Origin: Panulirus ornatus
Taxonomy: Eukaryota; Arthropoda; Malacostraca; Decapoda; Palinuridae
NCBI RefSeq assembly: GCF_036320965.1
Contig: NC_092264.1
Span: 10,143,388-10,207,387, forward strand
Direction: 5' to 3'
DNA length: 64,000 nt
The notes beneath the pieces were generated by a model. The model was not told the DNA's origin, made no database searches, and was given only the letters and a program-made list of their open reading frames with translations. A program made the translations under genes and the position numbers. Positions 60,310-64,000 of this stretch are shown piece by piece (the first letter of the stretch is position 1; every line of letters begins with the position of its first letter).

Positions 60310-61340
60310 GAGCTAGGCTGTTCATAGACCATAAGCCCAAACAATGGAGCTAGGCTGTCCATAGACCATAAGCCCAAACAATAGTGCTAAGCTGTCCATA
60401 GACCATAAGCCCAAACAATGGAGATAGGCTGTCCATAGACCTTACGCCCAAACAATGGGGCTAGGCTGTCCATAGACCATAAGCCCAAACAATGGTGCTA
60501 GGCTGTCCATAGACCTTAAGCCCAAACAATGGTACTAGGCTGTCCATAGACCTTAAGCCCAAACAATGGAGCTAGGCTGTCCATAGACCTTAAGCCCAAA
60601 CAATGGAGCTAGGCTGTCCATAGACCTTAAGCCCAAACAATGGTACTAGGCTGTCCATAGACCTTAAGCCCAAACAATGGTACTAGGCTGTCCATAGACC
60701 TTAAGCCCAAACAATGGAGCTAGGCTGTCCATAGACCTTAAGCCCAAACAATGGAGCTAGGCTGTCCATAGACCTTAAGCCCAAACAATGGTGCTAGGCT
60801 GTCCATAGACCTTAAGCCCAAACAATGGTACTAGGCTGTCCATAGACCTTAAGCCCAAACAATGGAGCTAGGCTGTCCATAGACCTTAAGCCCAAACAAT
60901 GGAGCTAGGCTGTCCATAGACCTTACGCCCAAACAATGGTGCTGGGCTGTCGATAGACCTAAAGCCCAAACAATGGAGCTAGGCTGTCCATAGACCTTAA
61001 GCCCAAACAATGGTACTAGGCTGTCCATAGACCTTAAGCCCAAAACAATGGTGCTAGGCTGTCCATAGACCATAAGCCCAAACAATGGTGCTAGACTGTC
61101 CATAGACCTTAAGCCCAAACAATGGAGCTAGGCTGTCCAAAGACCTTAAGCCCAAACAATGGTGCTAGGCTGTCCATAGACCTTAAGCCCAAAACAATGG
61201 AGCTAGGCTGTCCATAGACCTTACGCCCAAACAATGGAGCTAGGCTGTCCATAGACCTTAAGCCCAAAACAATGGTGCTAGGCTGTCCATAGACCTTAAG
61301 CCCAAACAATGGCGCTAGGCTGTCGATAGACCTAAAGCCC
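60310..61340. repeat. 37-bp minisatellite, about 28 copies
   Basis: Unit GAGCTAGGCTGTCCATAGAC + CTTAAGCCCAAACAATG with G/T/A variants at the start. 37 is not a multiple of three. Confidence 0.96.
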
Positions 61341-61545
61341 ACGTACACGTATGGAGTCTAATGTCCATTACGATATAATCTGGGACATGGTTTCCTGCCC
61401 CACTGCGCTCAAGTAGGTACAAAAGTCAACTCCTCTTCCATCCAAGATGTCTCATCACTCCAGACTTGAGAGAGGAATTTATAATGTACGTTTATGCAAT
61501 AGATGGTCAAAAATTGGGGTGGGGGGAGGTCATCTTCCATACCTT
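61341..61545. other. Nothing recognised
   Basis: Short unique spacer between two minisatellites. Confidence 0.4.
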
Positions 61546-63386
61546 GCAGACCTGAGCAGTGACCATACATTGCAGACCTCAGCAGTGACCATACCTTGCA
61601 GATCTGAGCAGTGACCATACCTTGTAGAGCTGAGCAGTGACCATACCTTGCAGATCTGAGCAGTGACCATACCTTGCAGACCTGAGCAGTGACCATACCT
61701 TGCAGGCCACAGCAATGACCATACCTTGCAGACCTCGGCAGTGACCATACCTTGCAGACCTGAGCAGTGACTATACCTTGCAGACCACAATAGTGACCAT
61801 ACCTTGCAGACCACAGCAGTGACCATACCCTGGAGACCTCAGCAGTGACCATACCTTGCAGACCTCAGCAATGACCATACTATGCAGACACAGCAGTGAC
61901 CATACCTTGCAGACCATAGCAATGACCATATCTTGCAGACCACAACAGTGACCATACCTTGCAGACCTCAGCAGTGACCATACCTTGCAGACCTCAGCAG
62001 TGACCATACTTTGCAGACCTCAGCAGTGACCATACTTTGCAGACCTCAGCAGTGACCATACCTTGCAGACCTCAGCAGTGACCATATCTTGCAGACCACA
62101 GCAGTGACCATACCTTGCAGACCTCAGCAGTGACCATACCTTGCAGACCACAGCAGTGACCATACCTTCCAAAACCTCAGCAGTGGCCATACCTTGCAGA
62201 CCACAACAGTAACCATACCTTGCAGACCTCAGCAGTGACCATACCTTGCAGACCACAGCAATGACCATACCTTGCAGACCTCAGCAGCGACCATACCTTG
62301 CAGACCTCAGCAGCGACCATACCTTGCAGACCTCAGCAGTGACCATACCTTGCAGACCTCAGCAGTGACCATACCTTTCAGACCTCAGCAGTGACCATAC
62401 CTTGCAGACCTCAGCATTGACCATACCTTGCAGACCACAACAGTGACCATACCTTGCAGACCACAACAGTGGCCATACCTTGCAGACCACAACAGTGACC
62501 ATACCTTGCAGACCTCAACAGTGACCATACCTTGCAGACCACAACAGTGACCATACCTTGCAGACCACAACAGTGGCCATACCTTGCAGACCACAACAGT
62601 AACCATACCTTGCAGACCTCAGCAATGACCATACCTTGCAGACCTCAGCAGTGACCATACCTTGCAGACCTCAGCAGTGACCATACCTTGCAGGCCACAG
62701 CAGTGACCATACCTTGCAGACCACAGCAGTGACCATACCTTGCAGACCACAGCAGTGACCGTACCTTGCAGACCACAACAGTGACCATACCTTGCAGACC
62801 TCAGCAGCGACCATACCTTGCAGACCTCAGCAGTGACCATACCTTGCAGACCACAGCATTGACCATACCTTGCAGACCTCAGCAGTGACCATACCTTGCA
62901 GACCACAGCAGTGACCGTACCTTGCAGACCTCAGCAGTGACCATACCTTGCAGACCACAGCAATGACCATACCTTGCAGACCTCAGCAGCGACCATACCT
63001 TGCAGACCTCAGCAGTGACCATACCTTTCAGACCTCAGCAGTGACCATACCTTGCAGACCTCAGCAGTGACCATACCTTGCAGACCTCAGCAGTGACCAT
63101 ACCTTGCAGACCACAGCAATGACCATACCTTGCAGACCTCAGCAGTGACAATACCTTGCAGACCTCAGCATTGACCATACCTTGCAGACCTCAGCAGTGA
63201 CCATACCTTGCAGGCCACAGCAGTGACCATACCTTGCAGACCACAGCAGTGACCATACCTTGCAGACCACAGCAGTGACCGTACCTTGCAGACCACAACA
63301 GTGGCCATACCTTGCAGACCACAGCAGTGACCGTACCTTGCAGACCACAGCAGTGACCGTACCTTGCAGACCACAACAGTGACCGT
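61546..63386. repeat. 26-bp minisatellite, about 70 copies
   Basis: Unit ACCATACCTTGCAGACCTCA + GCAGTG. The variable part is CCTCAGCAG, CCACAGCAG or CCACAACAG. On the minus strand each unit carries TGCAAG|GTATGG, a 5' splice-site-like word. All three minus frames give a 26-residue period. Confidence 0.96.
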
Positions 63387-63498
63387 CAACAAGTTGTATG
63401 TTTCCATGGAGTCCATCTTCGCCTTCCAGACCTTCCCTCACCTGTAGCCTCCTTAAGAACGATACCGTAATGGAATCAACGTACGTTGACGACCTTAC

Positions 63499-63532
63499 CG
63501 TTGGTGTCGGCGTTGACAACGACTACATAGCT
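63499..63532 (-). CDS. Possible exon on minus strand (weak)
   Basis: The minus strand reads YVVVVNADTN followed by a GTAAGG donor-like word, after a GGAGAG that could serve as acceptor. It is flanked by minisatellites on both sides, like the P4HA exons. No family can be named and the piece is very short, so it may be chance. Confidence 0.15.
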
Positions 63533-63535
63533 CTC

Positions 63536-63855
63536 CAATGACACTCCAAACAGCCTTCAGCCCTCCAGGGACACTCCCAACAGCCTTCAACCCTCCAAGG
63601 ACACTCCCAACAGCCTTCAACCCTCCAAGGACACTCTCAACAGCTTTCAACCCTCCAAGGACACTCCAAACAGCCTTCAGCCCTCCAGGGACACTCCCAA
63701 CAGCTTTCAATCCTCCAAGGACACTCCCAACAGCCTTCAACCCTCCAAAGACACTCCCAACAGCTTTCAACCCTCCAAGGACACTCCCAACAGCCTTCAG
63801 CCCTCCAAGGAAACTCCCAACAGCCTTCAGCCCTCCAAGGACACTCCAAACTGCC
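63536..63855. repeat. 30-bp minisatellite, about 10-11 copies
   Basis: Unit CCCTCCAAGGACACTCCCAA + CAGCCTTCAA; open in several frames on both strands. Confidence 0.95.
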
Positions 63856-63856
63856 T

Positions 63857-64000
63857 TGCGAGGTAGAGCAAGGACAAGACAACAAAGGCCACATTCGTTC
63901 ACACTCAGTCTCTAGCTGTCATGTAATAATGCACCGAAACCACAGCTCCCTTTCCACATCCAGGCCCCACAGAACTTTCCATGGTTTACCCCAGACGCTT
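63857..64000 (-). mobile_element. RTE-like LINE, long 3' tail, runs off the window
   Basis: TTGCGAGGTAGAGCAAGGAC, TTCACACTCAGTCTCTAGCT and CCATGGTTTACCCCAGACGC match the proximal part of the long tail; the ORF would follow beyond 64000. Confidence 0.87.

Noticed and set aside
61409..63519. Frames with MVTAEVCKVWSLLRSARYGHC-like repeats
   Set aside because: 26-bp minisatellite read in three frames; not a protein family.

Overview
KIND OF ORGANISM. This is eukaryotic nuclear DNA from an arthropod, and by inference a decapod crustacean. It contains one split gene with large GT-AG introns, a block of the arthropod telomere motif (TTAGG, read as CCTAA) at 2076-2157, at least 24 long (AT)n tracts, many minisatellites, non-LTR retrotransposons and a Penelope-like element. 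Nothing prokaryotic is present. The species cannot be fixed from the sequence alone.

THE GENE. The only host gene I can support is a prolyl 4-hydroxylase alpha subunit (P4HA) on the + strand, 2181-47190. Nine coding exons are in the window (2181-2314, 22061-22231, 23164-23336, 27842-28018, 33165-33409, 40428-40590, 44830-44886, 46432-46597, 47120-47190). All introns are GT-AG, every phase matches, and the joined frame gives 451 residues to the stop. The 5' exons (signal peptide, start of the N domain) and the promoter lie left of the window. The iron ligands (H346, D348, H417) and the 2-oxoglutarate lysine (K427, window numbering) are all present, so the enzyme looks functional. The 57-bp exon at 44830-44886 was found by filling a gap in the dioxygenase fold.

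INTRONS AND 3' FLANK. About 17 fragments belong to one RTE-like LINE (endonuclease plus reverse transcriptase, short-repeat 3' tail). They occur in both orientations and are nearly always joined to (AT)n. About 13 copies belong to a 220-bp non-autonomous repeat, here called family A, which shares a 3' module with the LINE tail. Three decayed Jockey/CR1-like LINE copies, a broken Penelope-like element with several of its termini, and tRNA-like SINE pieces make up the rest. Minisatellites sit beside most exons, and some of their units carry the splice-acceptor sequence itself.

REGIONS. 1-2180: minisatellite, Penelope remnant, telomere-type repeat. 2181-22060: intron 1, full of LINEs and palindromes, ending in a 2.2-kb minisatellite. 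22061-28018: exons 2-4. 28019-44829: LINE-rich introns around exons 5 and 6. 44830-47190: exons 7-9. 47190-60300: intergenic, with LINE copies including one copy at 58009-59867 that is strongly and one-sidedly hypermutated (A to G on the LINE sense strand). 60310-64000: three more minisatellites and a LINE tail.

MAIN POINTS FOR A SECOND LOOK: the A-to-G hypermutated LINE with a clean, unmutated island; minisatellites that multiply the 3' splice sites of P4HA; inverted LINE pairs flanking exons 5 and 6; the 3' module shared by family A and the LINE.
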